A stretch of 64,000 nucleotides of DNA from Symbiodinium sp. CCMP2592. Its lineage: Eukaryota; Sar; Dinophyceae; Suessiales; Symbiodiniaceae. Shown here one piece after another: positions 49,583 through 59,924 of the stretch (its first letter is position 1; each line of letters begins with the position of its first letter). The translations under genes and the position numbers were made by a program. Location: assembly GCA_905221615.1 (NCBI GenBank), contig CAJNDT010005556.1, positions 2,098,691 to 2,162,690 of the forward strand, in the 5' to 3' direction. A model generated the notes under the pieces. The model did not search any database. It saw nothing but the letters and a program-made list of their open reading frames with translations, and had not been told where the DNA came from.

Positions 49583-50160
49583 GGATAGATGCAATACGGG
49601 GTTTCATGCGGGTTTAAGCGGTTTGTCTCAATGAGTCCCATGCATGAAACTCCAAGACAAACCTCCTTGTCTTTTGATGGCCCGAGCTGCAGGGGTATGC
49701 AGATCACTGTTTGCGGTGTTGTTGAAGGCTTGGTAAGTCACTCTTGAGCTCTAGGGCTCCAGCACCCTGAAGCCCCACAAGAGATGAACACTGAGTGTCC
49801 TTGACCCTCATTCGGAGGTTCACTAGAACCTTGGGGGTGGGCCATGCGCAACCTAACCCTACGTATAGCAGATAGCCTTAATGCGGAGATGGCGTTGAAT
49901 CGTCACGCGAAGTAGGGGTTAGTTTGTTGCTCTTTGTGAGTTCACAAAGGTATATGTATATATATACACACACACGTAGTATGTATAGGGTTCATCAGGG
50001 AATTGGACGTATATATTTATTTTGTTTTATTTAAACCCCATGACTGCTTCGGATCACCTGCGCTCAGGTGCAACCTGATGGTCGGTGAGACAGGAAGCGC
50101 TTTGCTGATGCGCATTGACTGAATCTCAAAGGGTGCTTTTCTAGCCTCTAAAGCCCTGAA
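49583..50160. other. Unique DNA with an AT/AC run
   Basis: ATATGTATATATATACACAC at about 49950. No supported gene. Confidence 0.45.
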
Positions 50161-50163
50161 CCT

Positions 50164-50275
50164 TACCTGTAGTCTCCATTGTAGTTCCTTTTTGGGGTTA
50201 CCTTTTAGGATCCTAGTTAATTATATACGTATTTGGTTAAACCAACAAAAGGAACTAGAATGGAGACTACAGGTA
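50164..50275. mobile_element. Hairpin element F10, intact
   Basis: TACCTGTAGTCTCCATTGTA pairs with TAGAATGGAGACTACAGGTA. It serves as the uninterrupted reference for 44591-44798. Confidence 0.9.
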
Positions 50276-50423
50276 GCACCCTCAAACATCAAGCCCAGAA
50301 CTAAGGAACCCCTAAAGGATCCCTTAAGCCTCCAGCGGTAAACGATCCACCCACAAAGACGAAGGCTCAGAAGTGCCATCATCTAAACCCTCATAGTGAA
50401 GACCTCCCAAAAAACCCAAGAAA

Positions 50424-50499
50424 GATTCTGGACAGGTGAATCCAGGTGGCGACATCAAACAGCAGGCGAACGCGTATATGCAAAACTCTTCCCCAGTTA
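50424..50499 (-). CDS. Exon-like module paralogous to 42736-42811
   Basis: On the minus strand this encodes NWGRVLHIRVRLLFDVATWI, then HLSR. The copy at 42.7 kb encodes NWGRVWHVCLRTLFDVATWI, then HLSR. Many differences fall at codon third positions, suggesting selection on protein. The flanks are unrelated. The function is unknown; it could be an exon of a small family or a transposon-derived domain. Confidence 0.4.
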
Positions 50500-50636
50500 C
50501 CGAAAAGCTCCACACCCCTAAAGCGAAAGCCCAAAACTCTATACCTCAAACCTCTACGAACTCACAAAAACCCAAACAAGGTCCTCGGTTATAGAACCCT
50601 AAAGTCCGAGAATCCTCACTCTGATAGATCCCTTTT

Positions 50637-50735
50637 ACTTCGGGGTACGTAGAAATAATTTCTATTTTTTGTTGTTATACTCTCTAAGAAACAGCTAAAA
50701 TCATAATTGTTGCTAGGGTTCTCAGTTCAGTATAG
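50637..50735. repeat. Dispersed repeat F24
   Basis: CGGGGTACGTAGAAATAATT to TTGCTAGGGTTCTCAGTTCA. Confidence 0.75.
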
Positions 50736-50781
50736 CTAAGGTACCCTTCAAAAGACCCTAGAACCCCTACGGTATCCTTAT

Positions 50782-50893
50782 CCAGGATGCCTAGTAGTAC
50801 CCTTATTCCCTTTTTGTAGTCCTAGGTTCCATATAAACTTACTCAATACTAAGAATGGAGCCCTTTTTATTCCAAGGTTATTGGGCATCCTAG
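50782..50893. mobile_element. Hairpin element F1, full length
   Basis: CCAGGATGCCTAGTAGTACC to GGTTATTGGGCATCCTAG. TTAT on both sides is a possible 4-bp duplication. Confidence 0.9.
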
Positions 50894-50926
50894 TTATAGG
50901 ACCCTACGAATGCCCAAAAACACAAG

Positions 50927-51147
50927 TGGGAGTTTCCGAAACCTAGGGGTATACCTTCTCTCGGGGTCCTTCTAATAAGGACCCTACTATTGAGCGTACT
51001 ATGTTACCTTCTCTCCGGGTCCTTCAGCACCTGTCTGTTCTTTCTGTCTCACCTTTGTCGCCTATGACCTTGTGTCCGCCAACCTTCTAATAAGGATCCT
51101 ACTATTTAGGGTACTATAATGGGGGCCCCTATCTTCGGAAACTCCCA
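50927..51147. mobile_element. Hairpin element F4, enlarged by internal duplication
   Basis: TGGGAGTTTCCGAAACCTAG pairs with TATCTTCGGAAACTCCCA. ACCTTCTCTCGGGGTCCTTC and CCTTCTAATAAGGA(T/C)CCTAC occur twice, around about 70 bp of unrelated sequence. Confidence 0.8.
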
Positions 51148-51197
51148 TAATCTTACCCAAGGGCTCTAAGGACTGATATATATTAAGGCTCTTGAGG

Positions 51198-51357
51198 ATC
51201 CTACTACTTAGGGTACTTTGTTAAGGTTCCCCTACTATTTGCTTAAGAACCCCCAAAAGATAAAGAATATATTCCTTATGGGGGTAATATAGGGATTATT
51301 ATTTTTTATTTTTTGGTGGTTTCTTAAGCAAATAGTAGTCCCCCATTTTCGGAAACT
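51198..51357. repeat. F4 right half carrying a nested hairpin
   Basis: GGATCCTACTACTTAGGGTA to CCCATTTTCGGAAACTCCCA. Interrupted by the element at 51232-51338. Confidence 0.8.
51232..51338. mobile_element. Nested hairpin with 4-bp target duplication
   Basis: CTACTATTTGCTTAAG is an exact inverted match to CTTAAGCAAATAGTAG. TCCC flanks both sides (51228-51231 and 51339-51342). I saw no other copy of this family. Confidence 0.9.
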
Positions 51358-51362
51358 CCCAA

Positions 51363-51467
51363 CCTAGAGGGTCCAGCTATACTACTCTGGAATTAGGCCC
51401 CCCAAACCATAATGAGAATGGTCTTTTGAGGCCCAATTCCATAATGGTGGTAGGTATATGGAGCCCT
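51363..51467. mobile_element. Hairpin element F14
   Basis: CCTAGAGGGTCCAGCTATAC pairs with GTAGGTATATGGAGCCCTT. Confidence 0.75.
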
Positions 51468-51476
51468 TAAACCCTA

Positions 51477-51591
51477 TACGGTTGATGATATAAATCCTGC
51501 ATGACCTTAAGGACCCTAAACTATGGGAATTATGGTCTATTCCTTATTATGGGTAATGCAGGATTTATATCATCAACAGTAGAACCCTAAT
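51477..51591. mobile_element. Hairpin element F9, intact
   Basis: TACGGTTGATGATATAAATC pairs with GGATTTATATCATCAACAGT. It is a good reference copy for the family. Confidence 0.95.
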
Positions 51592-51654
51592 GAGAGCCCT
51601 TGAAGGAACCCTTACAGAGGCTCCATAAGGACCCTCTGGGCAAGCAAGTCCCAG

Positions 51655-51745
51655 GCTCCTTCTATTATAGTACCCTAAATCGTAGGATGCTTCTTCTAAG
51701 GAACCCAAAGTAAGGTACCCCTAACTTTCGGAAATCCCCTTATAG
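51655..51745. repeat. F4, left end missing
   Basis: TAGTACCCTAAATCGTAGGA to CTAACTTTCGGAAATCCCC. Confidence 0.65.
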
Positions 51746-51777
51746 GAGCCTACGAAGTCCCCCCAAAAAAACCCAAG

Positions 51778-51859
51778 TGGGAGTTTCCGAAACCTGGGGG
51801 TACACCCTGTCTCTATTAAGGGTACTATGTTAAGGTTCCTCCATTTTCGGAAACTCCCA
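51778..51859. mobile_element. Short F4 hairpin (82 bp)
   Basis: TGGGAGTTTCCGAAACCTGG pairs with CATTTTCGGAAACTCCCA; part of the loop is deleted. A further F4 right half follows at 51862-51912 and another at 52022-52061. Confidence 0.8.
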
Positions 51860-52269
51860 TAATCTACTATTTAGGGTACTTCGTTAGGGTCCTCCCTTTT
51901 CGGAAACGCCCACTTAGAGGCCCAGGGGACTTAAGTACTTAAGGGTTCCTTCAAAGGGATCCTTTCAGGGATTCAATAAAAAGGATCCCTAAACCCTAAA
52001 CCCTAAACCTATACCCTAAACCCTACTTTGTTAGGGTCCCCCCATTTTCGGAAACTCCCACGTAAGTCCCAGGCTCCTGCTGGGCCCCCAGCTGGGGCTC
52101 GCACCGACGTCGCAGAGCGCATTTTCCTTCGAGGACGGGGCCACCTTTTGTCATAGGGATCCTTAGGGGTGAAGGGGAAGGGGGGGTAGGGGGCCTTAAG
52201 ACCCATAAAAAGGACTAATAAGGCCTATTTAAGGAAATATAGTCCCCTACACCCCTCCCCCCTACACCC

Positions 52270-52950
52270 TTTGGGGGGGTTAGGGATCTCTGGATCTATA
52301 GGGTTTAGGGGCTTAGGGTTTAAGGATCTAGGGATCAAAAGGGCTTAGGGTTTAGGGCTCTATAGGGTTCAGGGGTTTAGGGATTAGGGATCTAGGGATC
52401 TATAGGGTTTAGGGGCTTAGGGTTTAGGGATCTATAGGGTTTAGGGGTTTAGGGGCTTAGGGTTTAGGGATCTATAGGGTTCAGGGGTTTATGGGTTAGG
52501 GATCTCTGTATCTATAGGGTTTAGGGGCTCAGGGTTTAGGGATCTAGGGATCAAAAGGGCTTAGGGTTTAGAGATATATAGGGTTCAGGGGTTTAGGGGT
52601 TAGGGATCTCTGGATCTATAGGGTTTAGGGTTTAGGGATCTAGGGATCAAAAGGGCTTAGGGTTTAGGGATCTATAGGGTTCAGGGGTTTAGGGATTAGG
52701 GATCTAGGGATCTATAGGGTTTAGGGGCTTAGGGTTTAGGGATCTAGGGATCTATAGGCTTTAGGGGTTTAGTGTTCAGGGATCTAGGGATCTATAGGGT
52801 TTTTTGGTTTAGGAGCTTAGGGCCCAGGGATCTAGGGATTTACAGGGTTCAGAGGTTTAGGGTTCACGGATCTAGGGTTCAGAGATTTAGGGTTTAGGGA
52901 TCTATAAGATCTTAGGGTTTAATTTGGGTTTTATAAGCTTAGGGGCTCTT
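52270..52950 (+). repeat. Large tandem array of GGGATCTATAGGGTTTAGGG units
   Basis: About 650 bp of GGGATCTAGGGATCTATAGG and GTTTAGGGGCTTAGGGTTTA blocks with a period near 60 bp. It is the longest array of the telomere-like/GATC unit in the window. Confidence 0.9.
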
Positions 52951-53349
52951 GAAAAGGATCTTTGTAAGAGTTTTGGGTTCCTCAAAGGGATCTTTGAGAC
53001 TTTAGGGTTCTTCACCGAGGGATCTTGAAGAGTTTGGCGTTTGAGGCTGTTGGGCTTTAGGGTTCGCAGGGTCGAGGGCTTCAGGCCTTAAGGCTTGAGG
53101 GCTTACGGGCCTTATGGGTCTTACGGTGTTCTTTCTTTGGATTGATGATTTTCGGGTTTTAGGATTGCTTTTTTGGTTCACATGCTTTTCTGAAGTTGCG
53201 GAACTAGGGTGGATTTGAGGGCCATGGCTTTACGAGGCCTGAAACATGCCCGCCGCCGGGATCCACTCAACCGTAAACCCCACAAGTCCTAAATGCCAAG
53301 CTCTCAACCTCAACCCTGCACCCACTTCCCCTTGCCAAAATGCGAAGCC

Positions 53350-53485
53350 TTGCACTATCAGCCATGTGAAGGATTGGGACTGGCGAAGTTGCGTGGTGGT
53401 GACGCTCGACAGTTTGCCGAAGGGTCTGAGCAGCTTCCATTATTCACGTCGTACCTTACTATCTGATTTGATGGTCCCGGTGTAA
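53350..53485 (+). CDS. Exon-like frame, unknown
   Basis: A plus frame includes KDWDWRSCVVVTLDSLPKGL and SSFHYSRRTLLSDLMVPV before TAA. Upstream in the same frame the sequence is low in complexity. The flanks carry no hairpin within 150 bp. Weak support. Confidence 0.2.
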
Positions 53486-53682
53486 TGAAAACGAAACTCT
53501 TCTCCAAAAGCACGAAGCCGTTCAACTTATGAGCAGCTGCACACAGAATTGACAGGAATATAGAGCCCCATCAAAGGCTCCAAGAGAGTCTACGTCATTG
53601 TGAGCTCAGTAGACCTGCAAGAGTGAGCAAAAAGATGTTTGGAGTTGAGGGTTTAGGGTGAAGGTCTGGAGCTTCGGGTATA

Positions 53683-53792
53683 GCCCTAAGAGTCCATGTA
53701 CTCATATAGTATATACATTGGCCTTAATGTGGTCCCTATATAGGTACTTTGGGGCCCATGTATCTCTATATGGGTACATGGACCCTCAGGGT
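53683..53792. mobile_element. Hairpin element F8
   Basis: CCCTAAGAGTCCATGTACTC pairs with GGGTACATGGACCCTCAGGG. Confidence 0.9.
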
Positions 53793-53923
53793 AGTTTAGG
53801 GCTTGGTGTTTGCAAGTTGCGGGTCCGGCGTTTAGAGTTCGGATCATTGGGGCGTTTGTGGATTTGGGTTCAGAGCCCATCGCTGCGACAATGGATACAC
53901 TACAACTCAGGTGCTTCTTACCT

Positions 53924-54000
53924 TCAACGAGCTGTAAAGGCTTGGCAACAGTCCCAGGGACAAAGAGCAAAGCGAAAGCACCTTGAACTTGTGAAGCCAT
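53924..54000 (-). CDS. Possible first exon with donor-like site
   Basis: On the minus strand ATG at 54000 begins MASQVQGAFALLFVPGTVAK and runs to GAAG|GTAAGAAG near 53924, a good match to a canonical donor. The frame also stays open beyond it (EGKKHLSCSVSIVAAMGSEP). An overlapping plus frame exists. No family is recognised. Confidence 0.25.
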
Positions 54001-54059
54001 TACAACTTATAACCTTCGAGGGGCCAGCATGCCATCATTGACCTGACAAGTCTACGGCT

Positions 54060-54483
54060 TTATCTGAGGACCGTCTGGCTGCTGCATGGTGCCAGCCTCA
54101 GAAGCGTGTTCTGGGTCAAGGCGTGTGGTTTAAGGTTCAACCGTAGCAGAAAATCATTTTCTTTAACACTATAATAAAAATATACTGAGACTCGGGTATT
54201 TCGGCGTTAACTTGTCCCGAACCCCACAACATTGTAGGTCATGAGCCCATGAATCTCGGGAGCTGGGCGGGGGAGGGAGTAAAAGACCTTGCACTAGGTC
54301 ATTGGGTTTACAGGGGGGGCAGGGAGTAAAAGATCTTAATGCACTGGATTATTTGGTTTGGGTTATTGGGTTTACAGGTAGATCCTGAACCCTGCAACCT
54401 CAAATCCCAGACCCCAAACTGCCTTGAACCTGATCAGAAGGGAGCTATTCAGTACCCTTAACGCCAATGAAGAGTTCAAGTAG
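54060..54483. other. Unique DNA with a small duplication
   Basis: GCAGGGAGTAAAAGATCTT and an earlier GGGAGGGAGTAAAAGACCTT, each followed by GCACT and ATTGGGTTTACAGG-like text, form a local duplication at 54265-54380. Confidence 0.5.
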
Positions 54484-54584
54484 CTACGGCTGATGGTATA
54501 AATCCTGCATGACCTTAAGGACTCTGAACTATATGGTATATCCCGTATTATGGGTCATGCAGGATTTATATCATCAGCCGTAGC
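54484..54584. mobile_element. Hairpin element F9, intact
   Basis: CTACGGCTGATGGTATAAAT pairs with ATTTATATCATCAGCCGTAG. The TIR extends through CTACGG. Confidence 0.95.
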
Positions 54585-54849
54585 AGTCAGGAACTCCCCA
54601 AAATCACCTCTGATCATCGACTGACCACAGTACAATGTCCGCTTTAAGAGTACATTGCAGCTTCATTAGCAGTAATCATCATAGAAGCACCTCACGGAAA
54701 GACCCTATAGGAGTGCAATTCTGATTCTTGAGGCCCCAATACTAAACCCTTATAGTAGATACAGTAGCCCTTTTCCTAAGGCCCCTGTACTACACCCTTA
54801 TAGTATATAGCCTTTATAGCAGCCCTTATGGACCCCTTTAAAGAAACCC

Positions 54850-54955
54850 TACGGTTGATGATATAAATCCTGCATTACCCATAATATGGAATATACCACA
54901 ACTCCCATAGTTTAGGGTCCTTAAGGTCATGCAGGATTTAGATCATCCACAGTAG
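54850..54955. mobile_element. Hairpin element F9
   Basis: TACGGTTGATGATATAAATC pairs with GGATTTAGATCATCCACAGT. Confidence 0.9.
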
Positions 54956-55147
54956 TAATCAGGAGCTGATTCTTGAGGCCCCTATACTAAATTTTTATAG
55001 TTATAGTAGTTCTTATAGTAGCCCTTATAGATCCCTTTAAAGGAACCCTATTACCGAAGGCTGGATCGCCGGGATGGTGGCGAAGCGCCTCTCTGCACTG
55101 ACGAAGAGCCTGGCGAACATCCTCTCAGCAGCAACTCGGTGCACATT

Positions 55148-55256
55148 CCCTAAGGGTCCATGTACTCATCTAGTATATACATTGGCCTTAATGTAGTCCC
55201 TATATAGGTACTTTGGGGCCCATGTATCTCTACATGGGTACATGGACCTTGTGAGG
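55148..55256. mobile_element. Hairpin element F8
   Basis: CCCTAAGGGTCCATGTACTC pairs with CATGGGTACATGGACCTTG. Confidence 0.9.
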
Positions 55257-55593
55257 TTTAGGGTTTACGGTTTAGGGCTTTGGGAGTTAAGGGTTCAGGG
55301 CGTAAGGGCTTGGGGGTTTCGGGGATTACAGGTTTGAGGGTTGAAAGTTTAGGGTTTGGGGGCAGTTCGGTGCTACAGAGGTTTGGGAGGTTTGTTTCAG
55401 GCGTCTTTGCACGTTTCGACAGTGCTTAGGGGTAAGGTTCAGGGTTTCAGTCCCACGGTTTAGGGTTTAGGGTTTAGGATTTCGATGCCCGAAAAAATCT
55501 GCAAGAGCCCTCGGTCTCAAGTAGAGGCGTTTACTTACATTACCGCAACTTCGGCACTCAAATTATCGAGGGATTCAGATACCGGAGGCCCTT

Positions 55594-55730
55594 GCTTGGG
55601 CGGGGGTCGGGGGACTTAGTAAGTAGTTAGTAAGTAGACTTATAAGTACCCTAAAAGGGACCCGAATTGGGGTTATGGTACTTATAAGTCCCCAAAATAA
55701 CCAGTTACTAAGTCCCCCGACCCTCCAAGT
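55594..55730. mobile_element. Hairpin element F5
   Basis: GCTTGGGCGGGGGTCGGGGG pairs with AGTCCCCCGACCCTCCAAGT. Confidence 0.85.
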
Positions 55731-55774
55731 TCTACATAAGTTACGGGTTTGGGGGTTTATAGTTAAGGGTTTAC

Positions 55775-55872
55775 TCTAGGGGCCTTAATAAGTACCAATA
55801 CTCTTTTGGAGGTTCCTTACCATAATTAGTGTCTTCCCCAAAACCCTATTCTACTTCTTCAAGGCCCTATTA
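55775..55872. mobile_element. Hairpin element F22
   Basis: CTAGGGGCCTTAATAAGTAC pairs with TACTTCTTCAAGGCCCTAT. Confidence 0.75.
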
Positions 55873-55944
55873 GGCTTCAGCCCAAAGCCCTAAAGAAAGC
55901 GCGTAAAAAGGGTTCCTGGAAGGGCTGCGATGGTATCAACGTGC

Positions 55945-56059
55945 TACTTGGAGGGGCAGGGGACTTCTTAGTAAGTAGGTTATAAGCACCCTAAATGGAG
56001 TTACCCCAATTATAGCCCTACTTATAAACGACTTACGAAGTCCTCTGCCCCTCCAAGTA
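55945..56059. mobile_element. Hairpin element F5
   Basis: TACTTGGAGGGGCAGGGGAC pairs with GTCCTCTGCCCCTCCAAGTA. Confidence 0.9.
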
Positions 56060-56214
56060 TCTAGCCGGCCGCAAGGGCCCAAGGGCCCTATGACTCGGTA
56101 AGTCGAAATAGTATAGTAGCAATCCCTGAACACTATGGGGCTCAGGTTCCTTTAAGGGGTTGGGGGGTTTAGATTTGTTTCAGGGTTCTATATACCTTAA
56201 ACCTCAAATCTATA

Positions 56215-56298
56215 TGGGTGGTTGTCCGTACCCTGAATATTAGGTGCCGTATTATACTAGGGACCCAAATAGGGGCCCTAATTTTGACAACCACCCAT
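56215..56298. mobile_element. Hairpin element F13 followed by an AT run
   Basis: TGGGTGGTTGTCCGTACCCT pairs with AATTTTGACAACCACCCAT. A (TA)n run continues to 56322. Confidence 0.85.
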
Positions 56299-56400
56299 AT
56301 ATATATATATATATATATATATAACATGAGGATTTGTACCGGGTCTTCTTGTGGTCTGTGGGGCTGCATTGCCTTGGACCCCGGGGGGCGACGAGAGACA

Positions 56401-56489
56401 TACTGTTGATGGACAAAATCCTGCATTACCCATTATAAGGAAGATACCATAATTCCCATGGTTTAGAGGATTTTGTCCATCAGCCGTAG
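56401..56489. mobile_element. Hairpin element F9, short form
   Basis: TACTGTTGATGGACAAAATC pairs with GATTTTGTCCATCAGCCGTA; the right half of the loop is partly deleted. Confidence 0.85.
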
Positions 56490-56605
56490 CACATTCCATT
56501 TTTAGGGTTTAGGGTTAGGGTTTAGGGCAGTTTAGGTTTCGGCCAGCATCTTGTAGGGCTTGCGTCCATCAGCAGCAGATGCTACGTTGAGTTACTACAT
56601 TCATG

Positions 56606-56820
56606 CCCTAAACCCTAAACCCTAAACCCCAAACCCTAAACCCTAAACCCCTAAACCCTAAACCCTAAACCCTAAACCCCTAAACCCCTAAACCCCTAAA
56701 CCCTAAACCCCTAAACCCCTAAACCCCTAAACCCTAAACCCCTAAACCCCTAAACCCCTAAACCCTAAACCCTAAACCCTAACCCCCTAAACCCCTAAAC
56801 CCCTAAACCCTAAACCCTTG
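56606..56820 (-). repeat. Longest clean CCCTAAA array
   Basis: About 29 CCCTAAA/CCCCTAAA units over 215 bp. Unique sequence lies on both sides, so it is interstitial. Confidence 0.95.
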
Positions 56821-57110
56821 TCATCCAATGGAGGTTTTTCTGAATCCCCAGGCCGCCCTGGAGCCTGAAGCCTTCAACCCGACGATTGTTTTTAAGACGT
56901 GTAAGTACCCCAAACCCCAATTAGGGTCCCAATTTAGGGTACTTGTAACTCTATAAGAGAACTTCTTACTAAGTCTCCCGACCCAAACCTTCATCGAACC
57001 TTTGGAGAAGCTTGAAAGAGCCCTATAGACCCTAAGCCCTGAGGTAGTCACCTATGCCGGGGCCACCGCTCTGTGGCCACGAGCTCCATTCTTCCCCCGC
57101 AGCTGGGGCT

Positions 57111-57206
57111 ACAAAGGATCCATGAATAAGGTACTTGGGTTGAGGATACTAGTTATGTATGCACATATTTGGGAGAGTGCATGATGATTCGGTATTTGGA
57201 CCCTTC
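57111..57206. mobile_element. Hairpin element F12
   Basis: AAAGGATCCATGAATAAGGT to GATTCGGTATTTGGACCCTT, with GATACTAGTTATGTATGCAC inside. Confidence 0.65.
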
Positions 57207-57506
57207 GGCATATGCCTTAAGAAAGTCCAGCCTCAGACCTTCCCAAACCCTAGGGATCAACATAGCCCAAAAGCCTTATTTTGTATGGTCTTTGGGCCCA
57301 AAAGACTTAATATATGAGTCCTTAGATCCCTAGGGTGAACCCTGAACCCTAAACCCCAAAACCCTGTAGATCCCTTAAAGGAACCCTTAAGGATCCCTTA
57401 TAGATCGCTTTACAGGACCCCTATATAGGCTGGTTCATCAGTGACAATGATCCTTTTATCACATTTGACCAACCCGAAACCCCGAAGCGAGCACGAAGAC
57501 CTATAG

Positions 57507-57732
57507 TGGAGTTTCCTAAAATTAGGGGTTTAAACCCTAAACCCTAAACCCTAAACCCTTTAAAGGGATCCTTTAAGGCTTCCAAAAAGGGATCTATAAG
57601 GGTTCCAAAAAGGGTTTGGGGTTTAGGGTTTAGAGTTTTCGAAACGAGGCGTACCTTATTTAGGGGTCCTTACAACGAGGATCCTACGATTTAGGGTGCT
57701 ATATTAGGGTCCCCTATCTTCGGAAACTCCCA
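57507..57732. mobile_element. Hairpin element F4 with duplicated left terminus
   Basis: GAGTTTCCTAAAATTAGGGG (57509) and GAGTTTTCGAAACGAGG (57633) are two copies of the left end. Between them are CCCTAAA repeats and AGGGATCTATAAGGGTTCC. The right end is CTTCGGAAACTCCCA. Confidence 0.85.
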
Positions 57733-57794
57733 TTTTAACCCTAAGCTCTCCTCCGACTTCCTCTCCAAGAATAAAAGGAGGGAACCTTAATAAG

Positions 57795-57885
57795 GACCCC
57801 TAGGTATATACCCTTAGTATAGCTATTATATACCCGTTATATAGCCCATTATAGGGTAGGGGTCCCCAGTAAAAGGGTCCCTCCT
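57795..57885. repeat. Dispersed repeat F23
   Basis: ATACCCTTAGTATAGCTATT to GGTAGGGGTCCCC, matching 12630-12712. Confidence 0.65.
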
Positions 57886-58134
57886 GTTCCCCTTTGATCT
57901 TCGGACCTGCAAACCTAACTAAACCTAAGCGCCCCTCAGGTTTGGGGGGGTTCCTTTTTGTAACTATAGTATAATATACCCCCAACCCTACAACAACCAA
58001 GGCCCCTAAATTTACCCTTAAAACTTACCCTAAACCCTGACCCCTAGTTTGAGTACTGGGACCTGTGCTGAGGCTGCGTGCCAGCAGCTCTGAGTGCTGT
58101 GTTGGTCTTCTTGGGCGACCTGGATGAAAGCCTT

Positions 58135-58231
58135 TACCTTAACCCTGAAGGACCTACCTTTCTAAGGCCTTATAGAAGGAAATCATAATAGGGATCCCTG
58201 AAAAGGTAGGTTATTCAGGGCTAAGGTTTAC
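58135..58231. mobile_element. Hairpin element F16, best copy
   Basis: ACCTTAACCCTGAAGGACCT pairs with AGGTTATTCAGGGCTAAGGT. Confidence 0.9.
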
Positions 58232-58605
58232 CTTAAACTACCATGTAGGTTCTTCTTATAAACCTTATATACGGAGGCTCTTAGTATATAAACCCTATGT
58301 AAAGTAGAGTTTTGGAAGGTTAAGGTACGGTGTAGGTTTCAGCGTCCAGGGAAGCCGTAACCCCAAAGCATAATAAATGCATGAGATGGTGTTTGGCATG
58401 TAGGGTGTAGGGTTCGAGAAGCACCCTGCAACTTCATACCGTGAAACCAACAGCACCCAAAACAACTAAACCTCACAAAACTGTACCTGGTGCTACGCTT
58501 CAGGGTCAAGATCTTCACGGCTGAAAGTGCATGCTTCAAAACCGTAAGTCATTTCCGACGCGTCGATGAGTCCTTTCAATCGCCGTTCGCAGGGCTTTTA
58601 AGTTA

Positions 58606-58707
58606 TGGGGGTTTCCGAAAATAGGGGACCCCAATATAGTACCCTCAATAGTAGGGTCCGTACTATTTCGGACCCCAAAATGTGGCCCTCATTTTCGTAA
58701 ACTCCGA
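58606..58707. mobile_element. Hairpin element F4
   Basis: TGGGGGTTTCCGAAAATAGG pairs with CATTTTCGTAAACTCCGA. Confidence 0.85.
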
Positions 58708-58836
58708 TATATCCAAGAATATTCCGCTTTAACCCGGCTAGTGCCCCAACACCAAGTCCCCGCTCCAACCACTAAACCCTAAACCCTTAAACCTCAATTC
58801 CTGCACCCCAAAGTCAAAGTCAGATAGCTATAGGTA

Positions 58837-59100
58837 ATGCGGAACCTTGATCACAAGTGGGTTTTATGGTGTTTTCTGTTGTTTATAAATCCCATTTCTG
58901 TGGCGCTTATAACCTTGCATGCTGAGTGCCCTGATCCTCCAAGTGCGGAACCCGAGCAATCAGACCATCAAGCATCCTGTAACCACCTGCGAAAAGCTTG
59001 CAAAAACCCTTTCGTACAACCCAACAAATGTAGATGTCTGAAGTTGTCTGAATATTCACTAGCAGTCTCCCCTTGCAGTCACCTCATACTTCCGCTATAA
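58837..59100 (+). CDS. Possible small secreted cysteine-rich protein, 87 aa
   Basis: A complete ATG-to-TAA frame. Residues 1-29 look like a signal peptide: a short charged start, then a hydrophobic core (WVLWCFLLFINPISVALI). The remaining 58 residues hold six cysteines (ECP, ASC, KAC, NKC, RC, SPC), an even number compatible with disulfides. It lies in a hairpin-free stretch. Length alone is not significant and no family is recognised, so it could be a chance frame. Confidence 0.3.
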   Translation: MRNLDHKWVLWCFLLFINPISVALITLHAECPDPPSAEPEQSDHQASCNHLRKACKNPFVQPNKCRCLKLSEYSLAVSPCSHLILPL

Positions 59101-59550
59101 TGGCTTCAAATCTTGTCGGGGAAGTTACCTTGTGTGAAACCCCAACGGTATCAACTGTAGAAGCCCGTATAAAACCCATGTAAAAGCACCCTGCAAAAGG
59201 AACCCTGTTCTAATGATTGCGGCCGCTACCCAGACCCTCAAGTGGAGTACCTTGCTTGGTTGCCTGAGTTTCTTATTACCGGCTCCTAAGGATGCAAACA
59301 AAGTTTAAACTCTGAACCTAAACTCCATCCCTGAGCTCCAGATCCTAAACCCTAAGAAGTAGGTCTAATCAGCTGACCTGTGCTCGTGTAGGCCATAAAC
59401 TGGCCGGACCTTTTGCAGAAAAAGGCCCCATTGCACTTTAAAAAAACCGTAGGGAAAGTATCTGAGACCCTCTCCCAGGGGATCTTCACTAGGGTTATGA
59501 TACTTATAAGGCTATAGATCAACTACTTATTACTAGGTCCCCCGACCATT
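59101..59550. other. Unique DNA with no supported feature
   Basis: No hairpin or array except CTAGGTCCCCCGACC-like F5 remnants at about 59530. Confidence 0.45.
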
Positions 59551-59554
59551 CAAG

Positions 59555-59667
59555 TACCCAGAGAGCCCAATACCCCTTAATCGAGGAATATAGCTTAAAT
59601 CATAATATGGAGCCCTATATAATTTAAGCCATATTCCTTAATTAAGGGGTATTGGGCTCTCTGGGTA
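59555..59667. mobile_element. Hairpin element F17, intact
   Basis: TACCCAGAGAGCCCAATACC pairs exactly with GGTATTGGGCTCTCTGGGTA. The loop has AAATCATAATATGGAGCCC. Confidence 0.95.
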
Positions 59668-59751
59668 ACCCCCCGAGCCCTACACCTTCTCCCAGGCGTC
59701 TTCATGTTCGCGACTGTGAGGCCCCTGAAGTGGAAGGCCGGAAGTGGTTTG

Positions 59752-59795
59752 AAGGGTTTAGGGTTTAGGGTTGAGGGTTTAGGGTTTAGGGTTTA
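59752..59795 (+). repeat. Short TTTAGGG array
   Basis: GGGTTTAGGGTTTAGGG and variants. Confidence 0.8.
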
Positions 59796-59807
59796 TGATT
59801 GACGATG

Positions 59808-59910
59808 TGGGAGTTTCCGAAAATTAGGGGTACCTTATTTGGGGCCCTTATAATAAGGATCCCACTATTTAGGGTGCTATATTAGGGTCCCCTATTTTCG
59901 GAAACTCCCA
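59808..59910. mobile_element. Hairpin element F4, intact
   Basis: TGGGAGTTTCCGAAAATTAG pairs with TATTTTCGGAAACTCCCA; a good reference copy. Confidence 0.95.
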
Positions 59911-59924
59911 TGTAGGGGCCGTAA

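Noticed and set aside
49395..49707. Frames rich in Tyr, Leu and Ser
   Set aside because: They are produced by the GATA microsatellite.
56606..56820. True chromosome end
   Set aside because: Unique DNA and hairpins continue on both sides, so the array is interstitial.
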